Positions 23,813 to 32,691 of a DNA stretch of 64,000 nucleotides are shown in pieces. This stretch comes from Hyphomicrobiales bacterium (GTDB lineage Bacteria; Pseudomonadota; Alphaproteobacteria; Rhizobiales; Rhizobiaceae). A program made the position numbers and the translations under genes. The notes below the pieces were generated by a model. The model had not been told where the DNA came from, searched no databases, and saw only the letters and a program-made list of their open reading frames with translations. Each line of letters begins with the position of its first letter. The stretch's first letter is position 1. The DNA is taken from assembly GCA_900468805.1 (NCBI GenBank), contig UEIF01000039.1, forward strand, positions 1 to 64,000, given 5' to 3'.

Positions 23813-25960
23813 TTATTTGATCGGGGGCGATGTCTTGCCGAGCTTGACCGACGGCTCCCTGCCCCAGACACGCAATTTGCCAAGTTCGGCAACGAAGGTG
23901 GAAAGTCCTTCTTCCCCCGGCAGGGAACGAACGCCCTCATCAAGTGAATCGGCAATCCCGGCCTTCTCCAACAGCGGGACTGCTGAGTGATCGTAGCCGA
24001 TGAATTTGCAGTGCTGGAAGGCGTCCGCCACGAAGTCGCGCGCCGCCGCCTCGTTTACGAGATCCTCTATGCCAGAGGCCGAAGTCAGGATGGCAACAGC
24101 ATCGAACAAAACCGAGGGACCGCCATCGATCATATGATGTGCCGCTATCAATGTACCGTCAGACGCCGTCACGCCGCCGACCTTCGGCGCGATCAGTTCG
24201 AAGACTGCTTTCTCCTTGGTGATGGCGTCGGTCAACCCCTTCAACAGCTTGGCATCCACACCATCGGTGATCAGAATGCCGAGCTTGCGCCCTTCGAAGC
24301 GTTTGGGACCGCGTTCGACGATGCTGAGCGCCGGCGACGGTTCTAGATCCTGGCGGGTCGGCATCGCCGCATCGGCCGCCTTGGGCATGGACTTGAAGCC
24401 GAGCTTTTGCGCAACCGTGGTTGCCAAAGTTTCATCGATATTTAGGAGATGCGAGACCATGCGCTCGCGGATAACGAGTGCTTCGACCTTGCTCAGTTCG
24501 AAGGTCAAAGCAGATGCGATGTGGCGTTGCTCTGCGCCGGTTTGGCTAATGTAGAACTGCCGTGCCTGGCTGTAATGGTCGGCAAAGCTTTCCGGACGCA
24601 GGCGTGCCTTGGTGCCCTGTTCCTGGGCCGGAAAATGGCGATAGCCCTGCATCGGCGACTCGCGCGGTCCCTCGTTGCGCGAATTCGGTTGATAATTGGT
24701 TCGGCCGACGGGATTGCGCATCGCCATATGGCCGTCCTGCTGGAAGTTGTGCATGGGACACTTCGGGGCATTGATCGGCAGATGGGTGAAGTTCGGACCA
24801 CCCAGCCGCTTCAGCTGCGTGTCGAGATAGGAGAAGTTGCGGCCCTGCAGCAGTGGATCGTTGCTGAAATCAATGCCCGGCGGCACGTTCTGGGTCATGA
24901 ACGCTACCTGCTCGGTTTCCGCGAAGAAATTGTCGGGCATGCGATCGAGCACCAGCCGGCCGATTGCGATCGGCGCCAGGACTTCCTCGGGGATGATCTT
25001 GGTCGGATCGAGCACGTCGAAGTCGAAACTGTCGGCGAAAGCCTGGTCGAAGAGCTGGACCTGCAGCTCCCATTCAGGGAAATTGCCTGACTGGATTGCG
25101 TTCCAAAGGTCACGGCGATGGAAATCCGGATCGGCGCCGTTGATCTTGACTGCTTCGTTCCAGGCAACCGACTGAAGACCGAGCTTTGGTTTCCAATGGA
25201 ACTTGACGAAGGTGGATTCGTCCCTGGCGTTGACGAATCGGAAGGTGTGGACACCGAAGCCTTCCATGAAGCGAAGCGAGCGCGGGATGGTGCGGTCCGA
25301 CATGATCCACATGACCATGTTCATGCTTTCCGGCGTCAGGCTGATGAAATCCCAGAAATTGTCGTGCGCTGTCTGCGCCTGCGGGAAAGCCCGATCCGGT
25401 TCCTGCTTGGCGGCATGGATCAGGTCGGGGAACTTGATGGCGTCCTGAATGAAGAAGACCGGGATGTTGTTACCGACGAGATCCCAGTTGCCCTCCTGCG
25501 TATAGATCTTGACGGCGAAGCCGCGGACGTCGCGGGCCAGATCGGCCGAGCCCTTGTTGCCGGCGACCGTGGAAAAGCGCACGAAGGCGGGCGTCTTCTC
25601 GCCCGGACGCTGGAAAACGTCGGCCCTGGTGTATTTCGCCAGCGATTCATAGGTCTCGAAATACCCATGGGCGCCGTAGCCGCGCGCATGCACGACGCGT
25701 TCTGGAATGCGCTCGTGGTCGAAGTGAAAGATTTTCTCGCGGAAATGGAAGTCGTCTACGACAAGCGGACCGCGCGGCCCGACACGCAGCGAATTCTGGT
25801 CATCGGCCACCGGCCCGCCCTGGGCGGTCGTCAGGACGGGCGTCTCGCCTTCCGCAAACTGGTGAAGTTCTCCTCCAGCGCCGCGCTGGAGCTTCTGGTC
25901 ATGGACGGTCGCTGTCGCAAGTTTCGGCGCGGACGAGGCGGTAGCTGGTTTCTTGGCCAT
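23813..25960 (-). CDS. katE: Catalase HPII, large-subunit type
   Basis: A 715-residue large catalase that breaks down hydrogen peroxide. The core has active His91 (VVHARGYGAHG), Asn164 (VGNN) and the haem-ligand Tyr in RNFSYLDTQ near residue 378. The C-terminal flavodoxin/PfpI-like domain (about 560-705, ILITDGVDAK) marks the HPII form. No stress box was found directly upstream, although the divergent-side DUF892 gene 92 bases upstream has one. Confidence 0.95.
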   Translation of the reverse strand: MAKKPATASSAPKLATATVHDQKLQRGAGGELHQFAEGETPVLTTAQGGPVADDQNSLRVGPRGPLVVDDFHFREKIFHFDHERIPERVVHARGYGAHGYFETYESLAKYTRADVFQRPGEKTPAFVRFSTVAGNKGSADLARDVRGFAVKIYTQEGNWDLVGNNIPVFFIQDAIKFPDLIHAAKQEPDRAFPQAQTAHDNFWDFISLTPESMNMVMWIMSDRTIPRSLRFMEGFGVHTFRFVNARDESTFVKFHWKPKLGLQSVAWNEAVKINGADPDFHRRDLWNAIQSGNFPEWELQVQLFDQAFADSFDFDVLDPTKIIPEEVLAPIAIGRLVLDRMPDNFFAETEQVAFMTQNVPPGIDFSNDPLLQGRNFSYLDTQLKRLGGPNFTHLPINAPKCPMHNFQQDGHMAMRNPVGRTNYQPNSRNEGPRESPMQGYRHFPAQEQGTKARLRPESFADHYSQARQFYISQTGAEQRHIASALTFELSKVEALVIRERMVSHLLNIDETLATTVAQKLGFKSMPKAADAAMPTRQDLEPSPALSIVERGPKRFEGRKLGILITDGVDAKLLKGLTDAITKEKAVFELIAPKVGGVTASDGTLIAAHHMIDGGPSVLFDAVAILTSASGIEDLVNEAAARDFVADAFQHCKFIGYDHSAVPLLEKAGIADSLDEGVRSLPGEEGLSTFVAELGKLRVWGREPSVKLGKTSPPIK

Positions 25961-26006
25961 GGGATGGGCTCCTCAGTGCGGCGGGGTTCGTTCGGGACGC
26001 TCAATG

Positions 26007-26033
26007 CAAAAAGGCCGCCTCGAAAGGCGGCCT
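26007..26033 (-). terminator. Rho-independent terminator of the DUF892 gene
   Basis: Reading leftward, AGGCCGCC (26033-26026) and GGCGGCCT (26019-26012) form an eight-base-pair stem, followed directly by a run of five T. It lies 20 bases beyond the DUF892 stop and separates it from katE. Confidence 0.85.
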
Positions 26034-26052
26034 GATCATTTACGCGGACAGT

Positions 26053-26583
26053 TTAACTGGCCTTTTTCATTGCACCCTTGGCGCTGGTCGAACCTTCGCC
26101 CTTGGCGTTGGCTGAACTTTCACCGAGTGCCGTCAGCTTCTGGTCAGTGGCGATTTCTTCCTGCAAGGTGGCATCTAGCAGAGCGACGGCTTCCTTCATG
26201 CCCAGCTGCTTCGCCCAGGACTTCAGGGTGCCGTAACGGGCGATCTCGTAATGCTCGACGGCCTGAGCCGATGAGATCAGGCCGGCGTCGAGCGCCGCGG
26301 TGCCCTTATATTCCTCCATGATCTCCTCGCCCTCGGCGAGGATGCCCTGGATCGCTTCACAGGTCTTGCCGCGAGCCGGCTTGCCGAGGAGTTCGAAGAT
26401 CTGTTCGAGACGTTCGATCTGCCCCTGGGTTTCGTCGCGGTGCTGCAGGAAACCTGCTTTGCCTTCTTCTGACTGGGCGGCGCGGGCCATCTTCGGCAGA
26501 GCCTTCAGGATCTGCTTTTCGGCGAAGTAGATGTCTTTCAGAGTGTCGAGGAAGAGATCGCTCAGGGTCTTTTCAGTGGCCAT
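26053..26583 (-). CDS. DUF892 ferritin-like stress protein (YciE/YciF type)
   Basis: A 176-residue helical-bundle protein: DLFLDTLKDIYFAEKQILKALPKM at the N-terminus, a second metal-binding-like helix with HRDETQGQIERLEQ, and later EHYEIARYGTLK. The last 25 residues are a Ser/Ala/Lys tail. The family is linked to stress resistance; function is not proven. The promoter box is at 26624-26648 and the terminator at 26007-26033, so it is a single-gene unit. Confidence 0.9.
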   Translation of the reverse strand: MATEKTLSDLFLDTLKDIYFAEKQILKALPKMARAAQSEEGKAGFLQHRDETQGQIERLEQIFELLGKPARGKTCEAIQGILAEGEEIMEEYKGTAALDAGLISSAQAVEHYEIARYGTLKSWAKQLGMKEAVALLDATLQEEIATDQKLTALGESSANAKGEGSTSAKGAMKKAS

Positions 26584-26623
26584 GGTGGGCTCCGATCACA
26601 ATTTCGAGAGTGGGGACCCGAAT

Positions 26624-26648
26624 AACACCCATGGCGCGTCGAAGTTCC
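26624..26648 (-). promoter_or_regulatory. EcfG promoter GGAAC-N16-TGTT
   Basis: Minus-strand GGAAC (26648-26644), 16 bases, TGTT (26627-26624), 40 bases before the DUF892 start. Confidence 0.6.
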
Positions 26649-27078
26649 TTTGGATCCTTCGAACGTATAAGATCGCAGAAGGATTGGCCTGAGGAAGTGC
26701 TCCGGGTTAGATGCAGGCGCGCCATTCCACTTTCCATCCTTCCACATATTGTTTTCGCTTCGTGTTACTCCTGAGACTCACTTATGCGGGGCCGACCGCA
26801 CGCTGGCGCCTTGTGACCTCGCCGGGAATCGAATGTCCGCTGTTGGTAGGCTAGTACGTGGCGACTTCCGCACTGCTCCGGGTTTACTGCATTTTCTCGC
26901 CGCCTAGCAGGCATGCTCGGTCTTCGGCCTCCTTGCTTAACCGCTGCGGTCTTCAGAGTTTTTCGCCAATGTGGCGGCGTGTGGGTTCCTGCTTGACTAT
27001 GCGGACATGACATTCCGCCTTTGTCGAAGCCAGGACGAGCGTAACGGCTCAGAAAATCCATTCGGCAACAGGCTTCGA

Positions 27079-27103
27079 GGAACAATGGTAGGAAGCGGGC
27101 GTT
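27079..27103 (+). promoter_or_regulatory. EcfG promoter GGAAC-N16-CGTT
   Basis: GGAAC (27079-27083), 16 bases, CGTT (27100-27103) match the EcfG/RpoE2 consensus exactly, 45 bases before the SDR start. Confidence 0.75.
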
Positions 27104-27148
27104 CGCAAACATGCATTTCACGCAACCGCGAAACCATTGGGTGTCACC

Positions 27149-28041
27149 ATGCACGACAAAACATCCTTGAACGATCCTCGCAAGCTCTATCCCGCGCCGC
27201 CTTTTCCCGACCAACCACAGCCTGCGCCCGGTCTCGCTCGCAAAATGGATCCCGTCCCGGATCACGGTGAGCAAAGCTATCGCGGGTCGGCAAGGCTCAC
27301 TGGCCGCAAGGCGCTCATCACCGGCGGAGATTCCGGTATCGGCCGCGCCGCCGCCATCGTTTTTTTCGCGAGGGCGCCGATGTCGCCATCGCCTACCTCC
27401 CTGACGAAGAAGCCGACGCCAAAGAAGTGATCGGTCTTATCGAAGCCGAGGGGCGCAAGGCCGTTGCGCTCCCGGGCGACATCAAAGACGAAACTTGGTG
27501 CCGCGAACTGGTCGAGAAAGCCGTTTCCGGCCTTAGCGGACTCGATATTCTCGTCATCAATGCCGGCCGGCAGCAATATCGCGAAACGATCGAAGAGTTG
27601 TCGACCGAAGATTTCGACAAGACGATGAAGACCAATCTCTATGCGCTACATTGGATCGCTCAAGCCGCTGTGCCCCATATGCCGGCGGGATCTGCAGTGA
27701 TAACGACCGCCTCCATCCAGGCCTATCAGCCGTCGCCGATCCTGCTCGATTATGCCACGACCAAGGCTGGTATCGTCGCCTACACCAAGGCGCTCGCCAA
27801 GCAACTGATCGAGCGAGGCATTCGCGCCAATGTCGTCGCGCCCGGTCCGGTTTGGACGGTTCTTCAGCCAAGCGGTGGCCAGCCGGACGAGAAGGTCAAG
27901 AACTTCGGCAAGGACAGCGATTTCGGTCGCCCCGGCCAGCCAGTCGAGCTCGCTCCGGTCTTCGTCCTCCTCGCCTCGCAGGAAGCGAGCTTCATCAACG
28001 GCGAGGTCTACGGTGTAACCGGCGGTAAGGGCGTCGCTTGA
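27149..28041 (+). pseudogene. SDR family oxidoreductase, frameshifted in a poly-T run
   Basis: The product is the long-N-terminus stress SDR type: MHDKTSLNDP, a Pro-rich PPFPDQPQPAPGLARKMDP leader, the cofactor loop TGGDSGIG, NAG, catalytic Ser in TTASIQAY and YATTK. The frame breaks at the run of seven T (27360-27366). Eight T would restore VFFREGADVAIAYLPDEEADAKEV across the gap. The downstream frame runs intact to 28041. It may be inactive, slippage-corrected or a sequencing error. A perfect stress promoter precedes it. Confidence 0.75.
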
Positions 28042-28065
28042 TCGAACCAACTTCGGAGGTTGTCC

Positions 28066-28974
28066 ATGGCGCAAGCACCGACTTTGAAACATGTCTCCGC
28101 GGGGGTCCTGAATATTGCCTATTACGATTCAGGTTCCGCGGATGGCGTTGCAACGATCCTGCTTCATGGCTTTCCCTATGATGCTCACGCCTATGACGAG
28201 GTCGCTGCTCGGCTAGCCGGCTCTGGCCATCGCTGCATCGTGCCGTTCCTGCGCGGCTATGGTCAAACCCGGTTTCTGTCCTCAACAACAATGCGCTCCG
28301 GGGAGCAGGCGGCGCTTGGGGCGGATCTGTTGGCATTGATGGACAGTCTGTCGATCGAAAAGGCGATCCTCGGAGGGTACGACTGGGGCGGACGTGCTGC
28401 CTGCATTGTTGCCGCGTTATGGCCGGAAAGGGTGCTGGGGCTGGTCAGCGCCGGGGCGACCTATAACATCCAGGATATCGCCGGCGCCGGGAACCCGGGT
28501 TCGCCGGATCAGGAGGCGCGGGACTGGTACCAGTACTATTTCCATACCGATCGAGGGCGGAAGGGCCTTGAGCAAAAGCGAAGCGAGATAGCCCGGCTTC
28601 TCTGGCAGACATGGTCGCCATCTTGGCATTTCGAAGTCGACGCATTCGAGCAAAGCGCGGCTTCCTTTGATAATCCTGACTTTGTTGACGTGGTGATTCA
28701 TTCGTACCGGCACCGTTACGGCGTGGTGCCGGGTGATCCCGCTTACGCGGCCCTCGAAGCGCTATTAGCGACGCAGCCGCCGATCTCGGTTCCGACCATC
28801 GTGCTGCTCGGTGCAGACGACGGCGTGGATCCTCCGCCCTCACAAGACGAGGAGGCCAAGCATTTCACGGGGCCATACATCCGTCGTGTGCTGCCGCGTG
28901 TCGGTCACAACGTGCCACAGGAAGTCCCGACCGTGTTCGCGGGTGCAATGCGCGAACTGCGCGAGATGGGCTAA
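28066..28974 (+). CDS. Alpha/beta hydrolase
   Basis: A 302-residue alpha/beta hydrolase. It has the oxyanion motif LLHGFPYD near residue 33. The nucleophile elbow reads GGYDWGGRAA, with Asp in place of Ser as in haloalkane dehalogenase and epoxide hydrolase types. The late His is in PRVGHNVPQE. Start ATG at 28066 lies six bases after CGGAGG. It follows the SDR gene by 24 bases, probably in the same transcript. Confidence 0.85.
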   Translation: MAQAPTLKHVSAGVLNIAYYDSGSADGVATILLHGFPYDAHAYDEVAARLAGSGHRCIVPFLRGYGQTRFLSSTTMRSGEQAALGADLLALMDSLSIEKAILGGYDWGGRAACIVAALWPERVLGLVSAGATYNIQDIAGAGNPGSPDQEARDWYQYYFHTDRGRKGLEQKRSEIARLLWQTWSPSWHFEVDAFEQSAASFDNPDFVDVVIHSYRHRYGVVPGDPAYAALEALLATQPPISVPTIVLLGADDGVDPPPSQDEEAKHFTGPYIRRVLPRVGHNVPQEVPTVFAGAMRELREMG

Positions 28975-28995
28975 GGAAAGGAGTGGTGCGTTAAC

Positions 28996-29256
28996 TCACT
29001 GCATCTTCGCCTCAATCGCCTGACCGACGATCGTAAGCTGCAACCTCGGTTCGCCACCGAGGAAGCTCTCTTCGACAAGCTGCATCTTCTCCAGACGCTC
29101 GACAACCCTTTCGGACAGCCGCTTGTCGCCGACCAACCAGCCCCTGCCGGCTTTGCGCTGCCGGCGGAAAAAGGCGATCGCCCCAAGTGCTTCCCGTTGT
29201 GCCCGGGTGAGGGTTTTGAGTGTTTCGCTCGTGTTCGGGTGTTCGGGGTGAAGCAA
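28996..29256 (-). CDS. Small protein of unknown function
   Basis: An 86-residue basic protein with the stretch TLTRAQREALGAIAFFRRQRKAGRGW and a winged-helix-like ending. The start is uncertain: TTG at 29256 follows AAGGA and avoids overlap with the next gene, while in-frame ATGs at 29304, 29316 and 29358 would overlap it. I prefer the TTG. It may be a small DNA-binding protein (weak inference). Confidence 0.5.
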   Translation of the reverse strand: MLHPEHPNTSETLKTLTRAQREALGAIAFFRRQRKAGRGWLVGDKRLSERVVERLEKMQLVEESFLGGEPRLQLTIVGQAIEAKMQ

Positions 29257-29260
29257 GCGA

Positions 29261-29503
29261 TCATTCCTTCTGGTCGGGACGCCGATCGGCGGCGGGCCAG
29301 TCATTAGAGGGCTCATCAATTGAGTCTTCCGCTGGGTCGGGATCCCGATCATAAGCAAGCAGGCGCTTTGCCAGCACGTCCTGAAGGGTCTCGATCACCA
29401 CGGCCGTCCCATGTCCCTCGCTGGCGAAGCGGTCAATGACATCGGCCACGAGATCGTCGAGTTGTTTGAACAATCGTTCGGAGGTGTCAGGATCGTTGGT
29501 CAT
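29261..29503 (-). CDS. Small acidic protein, unknown
   Basis: An 80-residue acidic protein: TSERLFKQLDDLVADVIDRFASEGHGTAVVIETLQDVLAKRLLAYDRD, then an unstructured Asp/Glu/Pro tail. Start ATG at 29503 has GAAAGGGG upstream. It is the middle of three small leftward genes downstream of exoIII. Confidence 0.6.
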   Translation of the reverse strand: MTNDPDTSERLFKQLDDLVADVIDRFASEGHGTAVVIETLQDVLAKRLLAYDRDPDPAEDSIDEPSNDWPAADRRPDQKE

Positions 29504-29515
29504 GGACCGCCCCTT

Positions 29516-29761
29516 TCAAACCGTGGTTCGCCGTTGTTGCCATTCCTTGTAAGGTGCCAGCAACTGACCGGGAAAGCGATCTTCGATCGCCGTCTCGACG
29601 AGCGCGATCTTGGAAAACACATCGCTTGTCTCCCGGACATCGACCGCGACGTCCTCGCTCTCCTGTTCGAGCGTTTGCATGAGAGCAAACAGCTCCTCAT
29701 CCGTCATCATTGAAAGGTTGTCCGCGAAGTCCGCTGCATCGAAATCCTGTCGCTCGACCAT
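29516..29761 (-). CDS. Small protein of unknown function
   Basis: An 81-residue acidic, helical protein: DAADFADNLSMMTDEELFALMQTLEQESEDVAVDVRET, ending YKEWQQRRTTV. ATG at 29761 is taken; an ATG six codons upstream is also possible. It lies 12 bases before the 80-residue gene and 46 bases after exoIII. Confidence 0.55.
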   Translation of the reverse strand: MVERQDFDAADFADNLSMMTDEELFALMQTLEQESEDVAVDVRETSDVFSKIALVETAIEDRFPGQLLAPYKEWQQRRTTV

Positions 29762-29807
29762 GGCGTTTTGGTTCCTCATGTGCAAACATGCTCTCGGCGA
29801 TAACGAC

Positions 29808-30584
29808 TTAGTCGTCATCGAGTTCAATCCAGACTGGCGCATGATCGCTGGTGTGCTCCCAGCCGCGGGCGAACTTGTCGACGCCGCAGATCTGCAACCG
29901 TTCACGCAGGGAAGGGCTGAGCAGGAAATGGTCGATGCGCAGACCGGCATCACGAGCGAATGCGTTCCGGAAATATTTCCAGAACGTATAAATCCGCTCG
30001 TCGGGATGCAGCGATCGGATAGCATCGGTCCAGCCCATGGCGATCAGCTCAGCATAGGCGGCCCGTACTTCTGGCCGGAACAGGGCGTCGTCCCGCCAGC
30101 GTTCCGGCGCGTAGACATCGAGATCCGTCGGCATGACGTTGAAATCGCCGACAAGGGCGACCGGCACCTCGAGTTCGAACAGCTCGGCAGCATAGGCGTG
30201 CAGCCGCTCGAACCAGCGAAGCTTGTAATCGAATTTCGGGCCGGGCGCTGGGTTGCCATTCGGGAGGTACAGGCACCCGATCACCATTCCGTCTATCGCC
30301 GCCTCTATATAACGGCTGTGGTTGTCGTCGGGATCGCCGGGAAGGCCGCGACGCGTCTCGCGCGGCTCTTGATCGCATGCGAGGATGGCCACGCCATTCC
30401 AAGCTTTCTGGCCGTGCCAGATAGCACCGTACCCGGCGCGCTCGATCTCTCGGCGCGGAAACTTGTCGTCCGGCGCCTTGAGTTCCTGCAGGCAGACGAC
30501 ATCTGGCCGCGCTTCCTCAAGCCAACGAAGCAGCACGTCGAGGCGGCCGTTGATGCCGTTGACATTGTAGGTGGCGAGCTTCAC
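29808..30584 (-). CDS. xthA: Exodeoxyribonuclease III
   Basis: A 258-residue ExoIII/AP endonuclease, which cuts DNA at abasic sites and trims 3' ends. It has the N-terminal ATYNVNGIN, the metal-binding Glu in CLQELKAPD, GDFNVMP, and the catalytic LRIDHFLLSP and SDHAPVW at the end. Length is normal. It stands next to the Ku/ligase genes and shares the repair theme. Confidence 0.95.
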   Translation of the reverse strand: MKLATYNVNGINGRLDVLLRWLEEARPDVVCLQELKAPDDKFPRREIERAGYGAIWHGQKAWNGVAILACDQEPRETRRGLPGDPDDNHSRYIEAAIDGMVIGCLYLPNGNPAPGPKFDYKLRWFERLHAYAAELFELEVPVALVGDFNVMPTDLDVYAPERWRDDALFRPEVRAAYAELIAMGWTDAIRSLHPDERIYTFWKYFRNAFARDAGLRIDHFLLSPSLRERLQICGVDKFARGWEHTSDHAPVWIELDDD

Positions 30585-30592
30585 CGGCTTGC

Positions 30593-30769
30593 TCAGCGCT
30601 TGTGGTCGCCCTTGTCGCCCTGGCCGGGTTTCGCATCATGCTTGGCGTCATGCCGAGCATCGGCCGATAGTGACCGCGAAACGTCGACGCTTTCCTTGAA
30701 CTTACCCTCTTCATCGCGGCGGACGTAACGTTTGTCGGTACCGGTATCGATCAGTTCGCGCTTAGTCAT
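30593..30769 (-). CDS. Small conserved protein (KRYVRRD type)
   Basis: A 58-residue hydrophilic protein: MTKRELIDTGTDKRYVRRDE at the start, then KFKESVDVSRSLSADARHDAK and a Lys/Asp-rich tail. GGAGTCCTGCC precedes the ATG. I recognise the TDKRYVRRD pattern as common in small rhizobial proteins of unknown role. It lies nine bases before xthA on the same strand. Confidence 0.65.
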   Translation of the reverse strand: MTKRELIDTGTDKRYVRRDEEGKFKESVDVSRSLSADARHDAKHDAKPGQGDKGDHKR

Positions 30770-30909
30770 GGCAGGACTCCTTTGTGGTTGCTGCTGGAAG
30801 AAACGTGCGTCTTCACCAAAAGATGCATGTGAATCAGGACTCTAGGGAAGACTCTCAAAACGGGTGCGACCGAGGAGCTAAGTCATTGAAAAATGATTCG
30901 TTTCGACTC

Positions 30910-30934
30910 GGAACAATTACATGTCGATTCGCTT
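30910..30934 (+). promoter_or_regulatory. Weak EcfG-like box GGAAC-N16-GCTT before the Ku genes
   Basis: GGAAC is perfect, but the -10 GCTT departs from CGTT. It lies 32 bases before the first Ku start. Ku genes of Sinorhizobium are known to be under RpoE2, which makes a real promoter plausible. Confidence 0.3.
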
Positions 30935-30966
30935 GAATCGCATTGGTTGTGTCAGGAGCCTGCGTC

Positions 30967-31866
30967 ATGGTTGCCCCGCGTGCGAATTGGAAGGGTTTCA
31001 TCAAGTTCGGAGAGGTCGCCTGTCCGGTGGCGCTCTACACAGCGGCATCCTCGTCGGAACGCATCGCCTTCAACACGCTCAATCGCAAGACCGGCAATCG
31101 GGTGAAACGCGAGTTCGTCGACAGCGAGACGGGCGATCCCGTCGAGCGCGACGACCAAGTCAAAGGCTACGAGATCGAAAACGGCCAGTACATCATTCTC
31201 GAGCCGGACGAAGTCGCGGCTGCCGTCCCCGACAGCGACAAGACGCTGAAGATCGATGCCTTCATCCCCTGCCACGAGATCGATGACGTCTATTTCGACA
31301 AGCCGTATTACCTGGCGCCGGACAAGATGGGCACCGATGCCTTCGTGCTGCTCCGCGACGGCATGAAGAAGGCCAAGGTCGCTGCGATCGCGCGCACAGT
31401 ACTCTTTCGCCGCATGCGCACAGTGTTGATCCGGCCGCACGGCAAAGGTCTGATCGCCACGACGCTCAACTTCGATTATGAAGTTCGCTCCTCTCAGGAG
31501 GCCTTCGAGGAACTGCCCGACCTCAAGATCGAAGGCGAAATGCTGGAGCTTGCCCAGCATATCATTGGCACCAAGACGGGAAGCGTCGATGCCAGCACCT
31601 TCGATGACCGCTATGAGGCCGCCGTCGCGGAATTAGTGAAGGCCAAGATCGAGGGTCGGTCGCTTCCCAAGAAAAAGGCGCCGGCGGTTTCCAAACAGAG
31701 CGATCTGCTCCAGGCCCTGCGCGAGAGCGCCGGTATCGGCGGCAAGGTGGGATCGAAGCCCACAGCCGCCAACGTCAACAAGGGTGCTGGCCGGCAGAAG
31801 GCGACAAAGCCTGCTGCCGCGGCCAAGGCGAAACAGGCCGTTGCGCCAACCCGCCGCGCCGGCTGA
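30967..31866 (+). CDS. ku: Ku-type DNA end-binding protein (first copy)
   Basis: A 299-residue bacterial Ku: N-terminal WKGFIKFGEVACPVALY, central TLNRKTGNRVKREFVD and KPYYLAPDK, and a long Lys/Ala-rich C-terminal tail (about 225-299) typical of DNA-binding extensions. Ku dimers bind double-strand break ends and recruit LigD. ATG at 30967 follows AGGAGCC. The second Ku gene starts 12 bases after its stop. Confidence 0.95.
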   Translation: MVAPRANWKGFIKFGEVACPVALYTAASSSERIAFNTLNRKTGNRVKREFVDSETGDPVERDDQVKGYEIENGQYIILEPDEVAAAVPDSDKTLKIDAFIPCHEIDDVYFDKPYYLAPDKMGTDAFVLLRDGMKKAKVAAIARTVLFRRMRTVLIRPHGKGLIATTLNFDYEVRSSQEAFEELPDLKIEGEMLELAQHIIGTKTGSVDASTFDDRYEAAVAELVKAKIEGRSLPKKKAPAVSKQSDLLQALRESAGIGGKVGSKPTAANVNKGAGRQKATKPAAAAKAKQAVAPTRRAG

Positions 31867-31878
31867 TCGGAGGATACC

Positions 31879-32691
31879 ATGGCTGTCCGTCCCTACTGGA
31901 AAGGCTATCTCAAGCTATCGCTGGTCACCTGCCCGGTGCAGATGATGCCGGCGACCTCCGAAAACGAGAAGGTTCGCTTCCATACCCTCAATCGGGAAAC
32001 TCAAAATCGCGTGGTCAGCCATTACGTGGATTCCGTGACCGGCAAAGAGGTCAAGGACGAGGACGAAGTCAAGGGCTACCAGCGCGGCGAGAACGACTAT
32101 GTCATGCTGGAAGACGAGGAGCTCGAAAACGTCGCTCTCGACAGCACCAAGACCATCGATATTTCCACCTTCACACCGAGAGACAGCATCGAGTGGATTT
32201 GGCTGGACACTCCCTATTATTTGTCCCCGAATGATCCGGTTGGTCAGGAGGCGTTCTCGGTCATTCGCGATGCAATGGAGTCCCAGGACATGGTGGGCAT
32301 CTCCCGGCTGGTCATCACCCGCCGGGAGCGCGCCGTCATGCTGGAGCCACGCGGCAAGGGTATCGTTCTCTGGACGCTACGTTATGGGGATGAAGTCCGT
32401 GACGAGGACACCTATTTTGGAGGGATCGGTGATGAGACGGCAGACAGCGAGATGATGCCCTTGGTGCAGCAGTTGATCAAAAAGCAGACCCAGCATTGGA
32501 ATCCGAAGATGGTGATCGATCCGGTGCAGGATCGGTTGCTCGATATCATTGCCGATAAGAAGAAGGCGCTGAAGAAGCCATCGAAGGCCAAGGCGAAAGC
32601 ACCGGCCTCGGCGCCCGCCCCGAGTAACGTCATCAACATCATGGATGCCTTGAAGAAGTCGGTCGCCGCTGAAGCCCGGACGGGCAAATGA
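31879..32691 (+). CDS. ku: Ku-type DNA end-binding protein (second copy)
   Basis: A 270-residue Ku paralogue (WKGYLKLSLVTCPVQ, TLNRETQNRVVSHYVD, TPYYLSPND) with a shorter basic tail. A tandem pair suggests a heterodimer, as known for Sinorhizobium meliloti ku3-ku4. GGAGGATACC is an ideal ribosome site. It overlaps the ligase gene by four bases. Confidence 0.95.
   Translation: MAVRPYWKGYLKLSLVTCPVQMMPATSENEKVRFHTLNRETQNRVVSHYVDSVTGKEVKDEDEVKGYQRGENDYVMLEDEELENVALDSTKTIDISTFTPRDSIEWIWLDTPYYLSPNDPVGQEAFSVIRDAMESQDMVGISRLVITRRERAVMLEPRGKGIVLWTLRYGDEVRDEDTYFGGIGDETADSEMMPLVQQLIKKQTQHWNPKMVIDPVQDRLLDIIADKKKALKKPSKAKAKAPASAPAPSNVINIMDALKKSVAAEARTGK

Larger units (their letters stand above)
26584..27148. 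other. Intergenic region with two divergent stress promoters
   Basis: 565 bases between the leftward DUF892 gene and the rightward SDR gene. It contains one GGAAC box for each side (26624-26648 and 27079-27103). No convincing gene is seen in the remaining 430 bases; the open frames there have Arg/Ser/Cys-rich, non-protein-like products. Confidence 0.6.

Noticed and set aside
25118..26035. 305-residue open frame opposite katE
   Set aside because: Mirror of katE codon bias, with no recognisable family and overlap with the whole N-terminal half of the catalase.
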